Assembly: GCA_028709805.1 (NCBI GenBank)
Contig: JAQUTL010000001.1
Coordinates: forward strand, 1-64,000
Origin: Victivallaceae bacterium
GTDB taxonomy: Bacteria > Verrucomicrobiota > Lentisphaeria > Victivallales > Victivallaceae
Length of the DNA stretch: 64,000 nt
Reading direction: 5' to 3'
Shown here: positions 8,250 to 16,073 of the stretch, piece after piece
Layout: each line of letters begins with the position of its first letter
Numbering within the stretch: the stretch's first letter is position 1
The notes under the pieces: generated by a model
The model's input: the letters and a program-made list of their open reading frames with translations, nothing else
Databases searched by the model: none
Told to the model about the DNA's origin: nothing
Made by a program: the position numbers and the translations under genes

Positions 8250-9146
8250 ATGACAACCAATTCAACCTCAAAAATCAAAATTGCCACGTTGTTCTGCGCC
8301 CTGCTTGTTCTCTGCGGATGTTCGGAAAAAACTCCGGACACCGGCCGGCGGGTGGCGGTGCTGACGGCGCCGGTCGGCGCGATCGTCCGCGCGGTGGCCG
8401 GAGACGCCGTGGAGGTCAGCGTGATCGTTCCGCCGGGAAAGGATGCGCACGAGTATGAGCCGGCGCCCGGAGACTTGCGCGGATTGCAGCACGGAGGTGT
8501 ATATCTTTCGCTGGGGATGGCCGGCGAACTCCGGCTGGCCAACGCGGTGGTCGCCGCCGGCGGCCGGGTCCGGATGCTGGCCCCGAATCTGGAGCGGCTT
8601 CCGTTTGACGATCACGACCACGACCACGGCGGCGACGGTGATGCCGGGGAGTTCGGCGACCCCCATGTGTGGATGTCGCCGGAAAACTGCGCGGTGATCG
8701 CCGTTAGCTGCGGAGAGATACTGACGGAAATATATCCCGATCATGCCGCCGGATTTCGTGCCTCGGCTGCGGAATATGCGGCGGAAATGCGGGCGCTGGC
8801 CGACCGGATCGCCGTTGATCTTTCGCCTTATCGCGGCGCTGAATTTTATGTGTTCCATCCGGCGTTCGGCTATTTTGCCCGGGACTTCGGTCTGGTTCAG
8901 CGGGCGGTGGAGCCGGCCGGCAAAAACCCGTCGCCGCGCGAACTTGAAGCGGTGCTGGCCGACGCCCGCGCCTCCGGCGTGACGGTGCTTTATGCCGGGA
9001 CCCAGTTCAATCCGGCGCTGCCCGCCGCCGCCGCTGAAATGCTCGGCTGCCGGCTGGAGATGCTTGATCCGCTGCCGGAAGATCCAGCGGAGAATTTCGT
9101 AATCATGACCGCGAAACTCAAACGCGGCTTCGAGGAGAAAAAATGA
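8250..9146 (+). CDS. znuA: Zinc-type ABC transporter substrate-binding lipoprotein
   Basis: A 298-residue lipoprotein (signal peptide with LVLCGC lipobox near residue 23) of the cluster A-I metal-binding family. Candidate metal ligands are His in DAHEYEP near residue 68, His in GDPHVWMSP near 136, His in YVFHPAFGY near 203 and the TQFNP region near 250. An Asp/His-rich loop (DDHDHDHGGDGD) near residue 120 is characteristic of zinc rather than manganese binders. It would capture Zn2+ at the membrane and pass it to the permease encoded downstream. Its stop overlaps the ATPase start by 4 bp (ATGA). No zur gene or Zur box was recognised nearby; Mn specificity cannot be fully excluded. Confidence 0.88.
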   Translation: MTTNSTSKIKIATLFCALLVLCGCSEKTPDTGRRVAVLTAPVGAIVRAVAGDAVEVSVIVPPGKDAHEYEPAPGDLRGLQHGGVYLSLGMAGELRLANAVVAAGGRVRMLAPNLERLPFDDHDHDHGGDGDAGEFGDPHVWMSPENCAVIAVSCGEILTEIYPDHAAGFRASAAEYAAEMRALADRIAVDLSPYRGAEFYVFHPAFGYFARDFGLVQRAVEPAGKNPSPRELEAVLADARASGVTVLYAGTQFNPALPAAAAEMLGCRLEMLDPLPEDPAENFVIMTAKLKRGFEEKK

Positions 9147-9910
9147 CCGCGGCGATCGAGGTGGATAAACTTTATTTCCGTTATGCTGAAAGTTCTCCGG
9201 TGCTTGAGGATGTCTCCTTTACGGTGAACTCCGGCGATGTCGGCTGCATTGTGGGACCGAACGGCGGCGGAAAAACAACGCTGCTGCGGCTGATCTGCGG
9301 ACTGCTGCGGCCGACTTCCGGCGCTATTTCTATTTTCGGCCGGTCGCCCGCCGCCGCCCGCCGCCGCATCGGTTACATGCCGCAGAGCGTTGCCCCTGAC
9401 CCGGCGTTTCCAATCGGAGCCGGAGAGGTGGTTCTGCAGGGGGTGCTGCGCTCCTGCCGCCACCTGTTTTTTTCCGCGGAAGACCGCCGGCGGGCCGCCG
9501 CGGTGATGGCTCAGCTTGGAATTGAAGAACTTTCCGGACGACGTTTTTATGAACTTTCCGGCGGTCAGCGTCAGCGTCTGCTGCTGGCCAGAGCATTGGT
9601 CGGCGACCCGGAGCTTCTGCTGCTTGACGAACCGACCGCCGGCACCGACGTGCTGGTTCAGCAGGATTTCCAGCATCTGCTCGGCGAACTGCGGGGAAAG
9701 GTGACAATACTGGTGGTCTCCCATCATCTTCAATATGTGAGCAGCAGTTACGACTATGCGCTTTGCGTGAACCGCCGGGTTCACCGGCACGAATTGACCC
9801 ATGAGCTGCCGTTTGAATGGGACAAGGTGTTCAGTTTTGAAGTCGGACGGATCGAACATTCGGAAAACTGCGCCTGCCTCGGCGGAAGCTCCGCGGCGGA
9901 CGGGGAGTGA
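9143..9910 (+). CDS. znuC: Zinc-type ABC transporter ATP-binding protein
   Basis: A 255-residue ABC ATPase with Walker A GPNGGGKTTLL near residue 39, Q-loop MPQSV near 80, signature LSGGQRQRL near 139, Walker B LLLLDEP near 160 and switch His in VVSHH near 194. It has the Mn/Zn-family C-terminal tail rich in His and Cys (HRHELTHE, then ENCAC), which might sense metal. It powers import by the permease 14 bp downstream and is translationally coupled to the binding protein by an ATGA overlap. Confidence 0.9.
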   Translation: MTAAIEVDKLYFRYAESSPVLEDVSFTVNSGDVGCIVGPNGGGKTTLLRLICGLLRPTSGAISIFGRSPAAARRRIGYMPQSVAPDPAFPIGAGEVVLQGVLRSCRHLFFSAEDRRRAAAVMAQLGIEELSGRRFYELSGGQRQRLLLARALVGDPELLLLDEPTAGTDVLVQQDFQHLLGELRGKVTILVVSHHLQYVSSSYDYALCVNRRVHRHELTHELPFEWDKVFSFEVGRIEHSENCACLGGSSAADGE

Positions 9911-9923
9911 GATTGTAATAATT

Positions 9924-10835
9924 ATGTTTACGGAATTTATACATGCGCTGTTGTATTCGCCGCTGCCGTTTCTGCGCTATGCACTGTTGGCTGGGCTGGC
10001 CGGAAGCGTGGCATTCGGTATCGTCGGCACCTGGGTGGTCACCCGCCGCCTTACCGCGCTGGCCGGTGCGATCAGTCATGCGGTGCTGGGCGGAATCGGG
10101 CTGGCGGCCTGGCTGCGCGGCGGCTGCGGCGTGGAATGGCTAAGTCCGATGGGGGGCGCTGTGCTGGCGGCGGTGGCTTCCGCCGGAATTATTGCGATAG
10201 CCGGGATATATGCCAAGGAGCGCGAGGACGCGGTGATAAATGCGGTGTGGGCGATCGGGATGTCCGCCGGTCTGTTGTTTCTGGGGATCACGCCGGGGTA
10301 TGTCGATCTGCAGGGGTATCTGCTCGGCAACATTCTGCTGGTGACCGCGTCCGACCTCTACACCGTGCTGGCGCTCGACGCGGTGGTGCTGGCGCTGTCG
10401 ATCGGTTTCTTTCAGGTGATTCTGGCCTGTTCGTTTGACGAGGAGTTTGCCGCCATGCGCGGCATCCGCACCAAACTGGTATATTTTCTGATGCTGCTGG
10501 TGACTGCGCTGACCATTGTGCTCTTTGTGAATCTGATCGGCATCATTCTGGTGATTGCGCTGCTTACGCTGCCGGCGGCCGCCGCGGGGCAGATTGTGCG
10601 GCGCTGGAGTTCGATGATGAGCCTCGGCGCATTGTTCTGCATGGCCTTCACCGTCTGCGGTCTGGCCGGGAGCTACGCGTGGAACCTGCCGCCCGGACCG
10701 GTGATCGTACTGCTGGCGGCGCTTTGTTATGTATTGATTGTTGCGGTCAAATATGCGGCCGGACGGTTGAAACGTGGAGAAGCGGTGTTATATTATTTCC
10801 GAAACAAACGCGGGATCAAAGAACATGAAGATTGA
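9924..10835 (+). CDS. znuB: Zinc-type ABC transporter permease
   Basis: A 303-residue polytopic permease of the ABC-3 family (ZnuB/MntC type) with about eight or nine TM segments. The conserved blocks GTWVVTRRLTALAGAISHAVLGGIGLA and LPAAAAGQIVRRW contact the ATPase. The start at 9924 (MFTEFIHALL) is chosen over an in-frame codon at 9801 because the longer version would add a non-membrane segment that lies entirely inside znuC. Together with the two genes before it this makes a complete importer. It overlaps the next gene by 11 bp. Confidence 0.9.
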   Translation: MFTEFIHALLYSPLPFLRYALLAGLAGSVAFGIVGTWVVTRRLTALAGAISHAVLGGIGLAAWLRGGCGVEWLSPMGGAVLAAVASAGIIAIAGIYAKEREDAVINAVWAIGMSAGLLFLGITPGYVDLQGYLLGNILLVTASDLYTVLALDAVVLALSIGFFQVILACSFDEEFAAMRGIRTKLVYFLMLLVTALTIVLFVNLIGIILVIALLTLPAAAAGQIVRRWSSMMSLGALFCMAFTVCGLAGSYAWNLPPGPVIVLLAALCYVLIVAVKYAAGRLKRGEAVLYYFRNKRGIKEHED

Positions 10836-11571
10836 ATTTTGCCTCACCATGCTGACGGCGGCGCTGCTTTTCTGCGGCTGCGGCGAGCCGAAGACTCCGG
10901 AGCAGATCGGCGGCGAAGCACTGGCCGCGGCAAAGGCCGGACAGTGGGAAAGTTGCGTCGAATCCTGTGACGGACTGCTGACACTTGCACCGGACTCGGC
11001 ACCGGTTCTGGTGCTCAAGAGCATCGCTCTGAACAATATGGGGGACCGGGCGGCGGCGATGTCGTGCGCCCGTCGCGCAACCGAGATTGATCCGGGCAAT
11101 TTTCAGGCTCGTTACATGGTCGGCTATCTGGCCAGTCTGGAGCCGGGCGGCGAACGCCGCGCAATCGACGAGCTTACAAGGGCGCTTCAGATGGAGCCGG
11201 ACAGCGTGAAAACGCTTTTGCTGCTGGGCGACTGCGGCAGCCGGCTCAATGACGACGACACCGAATTTTATCTTGCGCTGCTGCCTCAGGAGACCGCCGG
11301 AACCGCCGCGGTGCGCAGTCGGCTTGCCATCCATTATATTTTACGGGGACGCAAGTCGGAGGCCGCGCGGGCTTTTGCCGACGCTTATATGGCCGATTCC
11401 GCCAACCCGGTGACCGTGCTGAATTTGGCCCGTTACCTTGATTATTACGCCGGAGACCCCACCGGAGCCTGCAACCGTTACGGCGAATTTCTGAAAATGA
11501 CGGCCAATAACGCCGAATTCACCGGACTGCGGACGCTGGTCGAAGGCCGGCTCAACGCATTGCGGCGCTGA
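10825..11571 (+). CDS. TPR-repeat lipoprotein
   Basis: A 248-residue predicted lipoprotein (hydrophobic N-terminus followed by LLFCGCGE, Cys near residue 17). The remainder is alpha-helical with tetratricopeptide-like repeats: a repeated A-x-x-x-G-x-W/Y ... L-x-x-x-P-D-S pattern at about residues 35-65, 68-100, 105-140 and 175-205. TPR lipoproteins act as periplasmic or outer-membrane protein-interaction scaffolds. The partner is unknown. It overlaps znuB and is followed 23 bp later by dnaG, so it belongs to the same transcript, but nothing ties it directly to zinc. Confidence 0.75.
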   Translation: MKIEFCLTMLTAALLFCGCGEPKTPEQIGGEALAAAKAGQWESCVESCDGLLTLAPDSAPVLVLKSIALNNMGDRAAAMSCARRATEIDPGNFQARYMVGYLASLEPGGERRAIDELTRALQMEPDSVKTLLLLGDCGSRLNDDDTEFYLALLPQETAGTAAVRSRLAIHYILRGRKSEAARAFADAYMADSANPVTVLNLARYLDYYAGDPTGACNRYGEFLKMTANNAEFTGLRTLVEGRLNALRR

Positions 11572-11594
11572 GGCTGTCCGCCATGGGGACGGGT

Positions 11595-13418
11595 ATGATA
11601 AACCGCGGCATTCCCGACGACGTGGTCGAAGAAATCCGCGGGCGTTCCAACATCGTCGATGTGGTCGGCCGGGTGGTTCCGCTCAAAAAGGCCGGCAACG
11701 GCAGCTGGAAGGCGTGCTGTCCGTTCCATCAGGAAAAGACGCCGTCGTTCGTGGTGTCGGAGCAGCGTCAGCATTATCACTGTTTCGGCTGCGGCGCCGG
11801 AGGCGATGTGTTCAAATTCGTGATGCAGACCGAGAATGTGGATTTTCCCAATGCGGTGCATCTGCTTGCCGGTCGCTGCGGGGTGGTTATTCCGGAGGCG
11901 GCGCCCAACGCCACGCCGGCCGAACGGCAGGAGGCGAAGGCGCGCGCCGGCCGGCGCGAACGGCTGTACGCCATCATGGAGGCCTATACCGGATTTTTCG
12001 AGCGGACACTGGCGTCAAATCCCGATTCTCCGGTGGCGCGTTATCTGGAAACCCGGAAACTTGACCGCGAATCGATAAAAAAATTCCGCATCGGCGCCGC
12101 TCCTGACAGCTGGGACGCCGGAATGAAATTCGGCCGCGGACTCGGGTATACCGATCAGGAACTGCTGGACACCGGCATGATTCTGCGCAACGAAGAGAGC
12201 GGCCGGCTCTATGACCGTTTTCGCAACCGGCTGGTTTTCCCGATTACCAATGAGCAGGGGAGGGTGGTGGCATTTTCCGCCCGCACCATAGAGAAAGATT
12301 TTGCGGGGGCGAAATATGTGAACAGTCCGGAGACGCCGCTGTTCAGGAAGAGTCAGATCGTCTATGGACTTTCGCACGCCCGGCCGTCGATCGGGACCAT
12401 GAAGAAGGTGGTTTTATGCGAGGGGCAGCTTGACGTGATCGCCATGCACCGCGCCGGCTGCACCTGCGCGGTGGCGCCGCAGGGAACCGCGTTCACCGAG
12501 GAGCAGGCCCGGATATTGCGGCGTTACACCGACTGCGCGGTATTGTCGTTCGACGCCGACGGCGCCGGTCAGAAGGCGGTGCTCCGGGCGCTGGAAATAT
12601 TATTTTCGCTGGAGTTTGAAGTGAAGATTCTGGCGATGCCGGGCGGCAAGGACCCGGACGGCATGTTCGCCCGGAACGGCGCCGCGGCGCTGATGCAGGT
12701 GGTGGACAATCCGATCGACGTGCTGGACTTTCTGATTCGCGTGCTGCGCACCGGATATGACATGGAGTCGCCGTTCGGTCAGAGTCGTTTTCTTGGCGAC
12801 GTGCTGGGGTATGTCGAAAAGATTCCCGATCCGGTGGTGCGCGAGAATTATGTCCGCCGTCTGGCCGAGCAGCTCCAGCTCAAGGTGGAGCTGGTTTATT
12901 CCGAACTGAAGAAACTGCGGAGAAAGAAGGCGGTTCAGCCTCGGTTCCGGCCGTCTGACGTTGCGCCGGAAGACGGCGCGCCGGCCGGAGATGGCGGTTT
13001 TGCGGAGGATCATGAATTGATTCATGCCGAGGATACGCTGTTTGAACTGGCGCTGTTTTCGGAAAGTCTGGCAAGACGGATTGGCGACGAGGTCGGCTGC
13101 GACGAACTTTCCGGCTCGGTGACGGCGAAGGCGGTGAATATGCTGGCCGCGCTGGCGCTGAACGGCGAATTCGATCTGGCGGTCGGCCGGATCAATGAAC
13201 TTGACCGCGAGACCGGCGATTCCAGATTGAGCCGGCTGATTGCTTCGCCGGGCGTGATTGCGCCGGAGCGCGCCGAACAGGCGTTGAATGAATGTCTGGC
13301 CGCGCTGGCCCGGCGTCGTCTGGAAGCCCGGAAGCTGGAATTGATCGGACGGCTGAAGTCCGCCACCACGCCGGAGGAAAAGGCCGAACTGTTGAAAGCG
13401 TTCACCGCGCTCAAGTGA
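11595..13418 (+). CDS. dnaG: DNA primase
   Basis: A 607-residue primase that makes RNA primers for replication. The CHC2 zinc-ribbon is complete (CCPFHQEKTPSF, then HYHCFGCGAGGD, residues about 35-65). It is followed by the RNA-polymerase core domain with RNRLVFPI near 212 and the TOPRIM domain with VVLCEGQLDV near 275 and LSFDADGAGQKA near 318. The helicase-interaction C-terminal region is present but divergent. The start at 11595 (MINRGIPDD) is preferred over 11583 because GGGGA lies 5-7 bp upstream. Its place in a zinc-importer transcript is unusual; the usual dnaG-rpoD pairing is absent here. Confidence 0.95.
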   Translation: MINRGIPDDVVEEIRGRSNIVDVVGRVVPLKKAGNGSWKACCPFHQEKTPSFVVSEQRQHYHCFGCGAGGDVFKFVMQTENVDFPNAVHLLAGRCGVVIPEAAPNATPAERQEAKARAGRRERLYAIMEAYTGFFERTLASNPDSPVARYLETRKLDRESIKKFRIGAAPDSWDAGMKFGRGLGYTDQELLDTGMILRNEESGRLYDRFRNRLVFPITNEQGRVVAFSARTIEKDFAGAKYVNSPETPLFRKSQIVYGLSHARPSIGTMKKVVLCEGQLDVIAMHRAGCTCAVAPQGTAFTEEQARILRRYTDCAVLSFDADGAGQKAVLRALEILFSLEFEVKILAMPGGKDPDGMFARNGAAALMQVVDNPIDVLDFLIRVLRTGYDMESPFGQSRFLGDVLGYVEKIPDPVVRENYVRRLAEQLQLKVELVYSELKKLRRKKAVQPRFRPSDVAPEDGAPAGDGGFAEDHELIHAEDTLFELALFSESLARRIGDEVGCDELSGSVTAKAVNMLAALALNGEFDLAVGRINELDRETGDSRLSRLIASPGVIAPERAEQALNECLAALARRRLEARKLELIGRLKSATTPEEKAELLKAFTALK

Positions 13419-13442
13419 GCGATCGGGAATTGAACCGCCGCC

Positions 13443-13640
13443 ATGAAGATCATTCCGTCTGACATCCGCATGCTGCTGCGCGGTGTTTTCGGCGTTGCGT
13501 CCGGCTTGTTCACGCTGTTCCGGCTGCTTCGTCCGGAGCGGCGGTTCCGCGGACTGGACGGCGTATATTCTGTCGTCGGCGCGGCGCTGGCACTGTGCGG
13601 AGCGCTGTGGCTGGTGTTGTTTTTTTTGTGCAAAAAATAA
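13443..13640 (+). CDS. Small membrane protein of unknown function
   Basis: A 65-residue protein with two predicted TM segments (about residues 10-25 and 42-62) separated by a basic loop (RLLRPERRFRGLDG). No family was recognised. The composition and the short 24-bp distance to dnaG support it as a real last gene of the znu-dnaG unit, but conservation should decide. Only about 75 bp separate it from the convergent fabF stop. Confidence 0.5.
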   Translation: MKIIPSDIRMLLRGVFGVASGLFTLFRLLRPERRFRGLDGVYSVVGAALALCGALWLVLFFLCKK

Positions 13641-13716
13641 CCCGTCGCCGTCGGCACGTTCCAATGGAAGATGGTGTCGGCGCGGCCGCGTGTTTTACGA
13701 TCGCGCTGCGGAGTTG

Positions 13717-14949
13717 TCAGTTGCGGCAGTCGGTCAGTACGATGCAGGCGTTGGAGCCGCCGAAGGCGAAAGCGTTGCTCAAGGCGTGCCGTAGCTTGAG
13801 TCCGGTGCGCAGTTCGCGCACAAAATCCACGCCGTCGCACGCCGGATCCACGTTGTCCAGATTCAAACTTCTGGAAATAAAGCCTTTTTCCTGCATCATT
13901 GAGGTGAAGATCACCTCCACTGCGCCGGTGGCTCCGATCATATGTCCGGTGTTGCTCTTGGTGGAGTTGACCACCGCGCGACTGCCGAAGACCCGTTTCA
14001 CCGCTTCGATTTCGATCGGGTCTCCGATCGGGGTGGCGGTGCCGTGGGCGTTGATGTACGAGATGTCTTCCGGTGCGAGTCCGGCTCCGGCGATGCAGGC
14101 GCGCATCACCGCTTCACTGGCGTCGGCGTCCGGAACCACCATGTCGGTTGCGTTGCTGTTGCTCGCCATGCCGGAGATTTCGCTTATCGGGCGGACGCCG
14201 CGCCGTTTCATGCTGGCCTCCGACTCAAGCAGAACGTATCCGGCGCCGGAACTCATCACAAAACCGTCGCGGTCGCGGTCGAACGGGCGCGACGCAAAAT
14301 GCGGCGCGGTGTTGTAGCGTGTGGACAGCGCCCGCATGGCGGTGAAGCCGAGCGCCTGAGCCCAGTCAAGCCCCTCGGCGCCGCCGGCGATGACCATGTC
14401 GTACAGTCCGTGCTGGATAAGTCTGGCGGCGTTGATGATGCAGATGGCTGAACTTGCGCAGGCGGCGCTGATGTCGTAGGTCTCGCCTTTGATTCCGAAC
14501 AGCAGCGAGAGGTTGGAGGCCGGACTGGACGGCATGACCCGGGGAACCACGCACGGCGAGACGTGTCTTACTTTGCGTCCGTTGGCCAGATAGGCGTCGC
14601 GGTTGGCGTAGGCGTCGGGCAGATAGCTTCCGGCGACGCCGGAAATGACCGCCATCTTCTGCGCCGGAATGTCTTCCAGCGCCAGTTCCGCTTCGGCAAA
14701 CGCTTCGGCGGCGGCACTGACGCTCATCACCGCGGTCAGCGGGCAGAACCTGAGCAGTTTACGGGTTATTATCGGATGAACCGGAAAATCCGGAACCACG
14801 CCGGCCACGGCGCTCTCGATATTTTGGTCGGCCCACTCCTGAACGAACTCGATTCCGCATTTGCCGTCACGGAGCGCTCTTTCATTTTCCGGCAGACCAA
14901 TCCCAAGCGGGGTCACCAATCCGCGTCCGGTGATAAAAACTTTATTCAT
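13717..14949 (-). CDS. fabF: Beta-ketoacyl-ACP synthase (FabF/FabB type)
   Basis: A 410-residue thiolase-fold condensing enzyme of type II fatty-acid synthesis. It shows the N-terminal VFITGRGLVTPLG motif, active-site Cys in SAACASSA near residue 163, His in INAHGTATPIGD near 301 and the KSNTGHMIGATG Lys/His block near 335. The three catalytic residues (Cys-His-His) are all present, so it should be an elongating KAS I/II rather than a chain-length factor. No acpP, fabG or fabD lies nearby, which suggests an additional copy or a dispersed pathway. It has its own promoter, divergent from the ABC ATPase gene. Confidence 0.9.
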   Translation of the reverse strand: MNKVFITGRGLVTPLGIGLPENERALRDGKCGIEFVQEWADQNIESAVAGVVPDFPVHPIITRKLLRFCPLTAVMSVSAAAEAFAEAELALEDIPAQKMAVISGVAGSYLPDAYANRDAYLANGRKVRHVSPCVVPRVMPSSPASNLSLLFGIKGETYDISAACASSAICIINAARLIQHGLYDMVIAGGAEGLDWAQALGFTAMRALSTRYNTAPHFASRPFDRDRDGFVMSSGAGYVLLESEASMKRRGVRPISEISGMASNSNATDMVVPDADASEAVMRACIAGAGLAPEDISYINAHGTATPIGDPIEIEAVKRVFGSRAVVNSTKSNTGHMIGATGAVEVIFTSMMQEKGFISRSLNLDNVDPACDGVDFVRELRTGLKLRHALSNAFAFGGSNACIVLTDCRN

Positions 14950-14989
14950 TCGACAAGTTCCCGTTTTTCAGTGAATAATCCTTGTCTGC

Positions 14990-15018
14990 AATATAGTCAT
15001 GTTTTAAAATTTTACCAA
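14990..15018 (-). promoter_or_regulatory. fabF promoter
   Basis: On the minus strand: TTGGTA (15018-15013), 17-bp spacer, TATATT (14995-14990), 40 bp upstream of the fabF start. It fits the recurrent promoter pattern of this window. Confidence 0.6.
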
Positions 15019-15035
15019 TGGAGAGGTGAAAAATT

Positions 15036-15063
15036 TTGCAAAATGCGTTGAAAGTGATATATT
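15036..15063 (+). promoter_or_regulatory. Promoter of ABC ATPase-mutL, predicted leaderless
   Basis: TTGCAA (15036-15041), 16-bp spacer, TATATT (15058-15063); ATG 15072 lies 8 bp downstream, the same geometry as at znuA. An in-frame upstream TTG at 15036 would fall in the -35 box, so it is unlikely to be the start. Confidence 0.65.
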
Positions 15064-15071
15064 CATCCGGT

Positions 15072-16073
15072 ATGAATATTCTTGAAGTAAAAAATCTTTC
15101 GATCGGGTTCGGCGGCGCCGAGGTGGTCAAGGATGTTTCGTTCGACGTGGAGAAGGGGCGGATAATGGCGCTGGTCGGGGAGTCCGGCTGCGGCAAAAGT
15201 CTGAGCTGTCTGGCGTTGACCCGTCTGGTGCAGTCGCCTCCGGCGGTTTTCGGCGGCGTCATCCGTTTCTTCAGTTGCGGCGAATGGCATTCGATGCTGG
15301 AAATACCGGAACGCAAACTGCGGGCGCTTCGCGGCGGCGGCATCGCGTATATTTTTCAGGAGCCGTCCAGCTCACTCAATCCGGTGCTGACGGTGTTTGA
15401 ACAGATCGCCGAGGCGTTGCGGCTTCACCGGCCGGAGGTGGAGGATTTTGCCGCGGAGACGGTCGAGCTGCTGCGTCAGGTCGGCATTCCGGCGCCGGAA
15501 ACGCGGCTGAAAGCGTATCCGCATGAGCTTTCCGGCGGCATGCAGCAGCGGGTGATGATCGCAATGGCGCTGGCCTGTTCGCCGGAACTGCTGGTGGCCG
15601 ACGAGCCGACCACCGCGCTGGATGTGACGATTCAGGCGCAGATACTTGAACTTCTATCCGATTTGCGGGCAAAACACAATATGACGATAATTCTGGTCAC
15701 CCACAATCTCGGGATTGTCGCGGAGCTGGCCGACGCGGTGACGGTGATGTATGCCGGCAATGTGGTGGAGTCGGCCTCTTCCGCCGAACTTTTTGCATGT
15801 CCGCGTCATCCCTATACCGCGGCGCTGCTCAATGCGGTTCCCAAGCTTGGCGGCGGCGGCGGGCGGCTGGTCACGATTCCCGGGGCGGTACCGAGTCCGG
15901 AAAATTTTCCGGCCGGCTGCCGTTTTTTCGGCCGCTGCCTGAAGTGCGGGGAATTGACCGCTGCGGAAAGAAAAATGTGTGAAAACGTGCCGCCGCCGGT
16001 CTTCGAGTCGCCGTCCGGCCACCGGGTGCGCTGCCATTTTGCCGGCGACATTGCCGGAGGAGACGGAAAATGA
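15072..16073 (+). CDS. Dpp/Opp-type ABC transporter ATP-binding protein (orphan)
   Basis: A 333-residue ATPase of the dipeptide/oligopeptide/nickel importer family. It shows Walker [15 protein letters not shown] near residue 36, signature [15 protein letters not shown] near 152, Walker B LLVADEP near 172 and switch His VTHN near 207. The family-specific C-terminal tail begins at [12 protein letters not shown] near 245, followed by a Cys-containing segment ([12 protein letters not shown] and a later Cys) as in DppD/OppD. No permease or binding protein is encoded in this window, so the partner subunits must lie elsewhere. The stop overlaps the mutL start by 4 bp. The transcript is probably leaderless. 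Confidence 0.85.
   Translation: MNILEVKNLSIGFGGAEVVKDVSFDVEKGRIMALVGESGCGKSLSCLALTRLVQSPPAVFGGVIRFFSCGEWHSMLEIPERKLRALRGGGIAYIFQEPSSSLNPVLTVFEQIAEALRLHRPEVEDFAAETVELLRQVGIPAPETRLKAYPHELSGGMQQRVMIAMALACSPELLVADEPTTALDVTIQAQILELLSDLRAKHNMTIILVTHNLGIVAELADAVTVMYAGNVVESASSAELFACPRHPYTAALLNAVPKLGGGGGRLVTIPGAVPSPENFPAGCRFFGRCLKCGELTAAERKMCENVPPPVFESPSGHRVRCHFAGDIAGGDGK

Noticed and set aside
12600-13664. 354-codon minus-strand frame opposite dnaG
   Set aside because: Gln/Arg-rich reverse frame of dnaG; no recognisable domain.
15036-15071. Longer N-terminus (12 extra codons) for the Dpp-like ATPase
   Set aside because: The alternative start lies in the -35 box, and the ABC family N-terminus begins at 15072.
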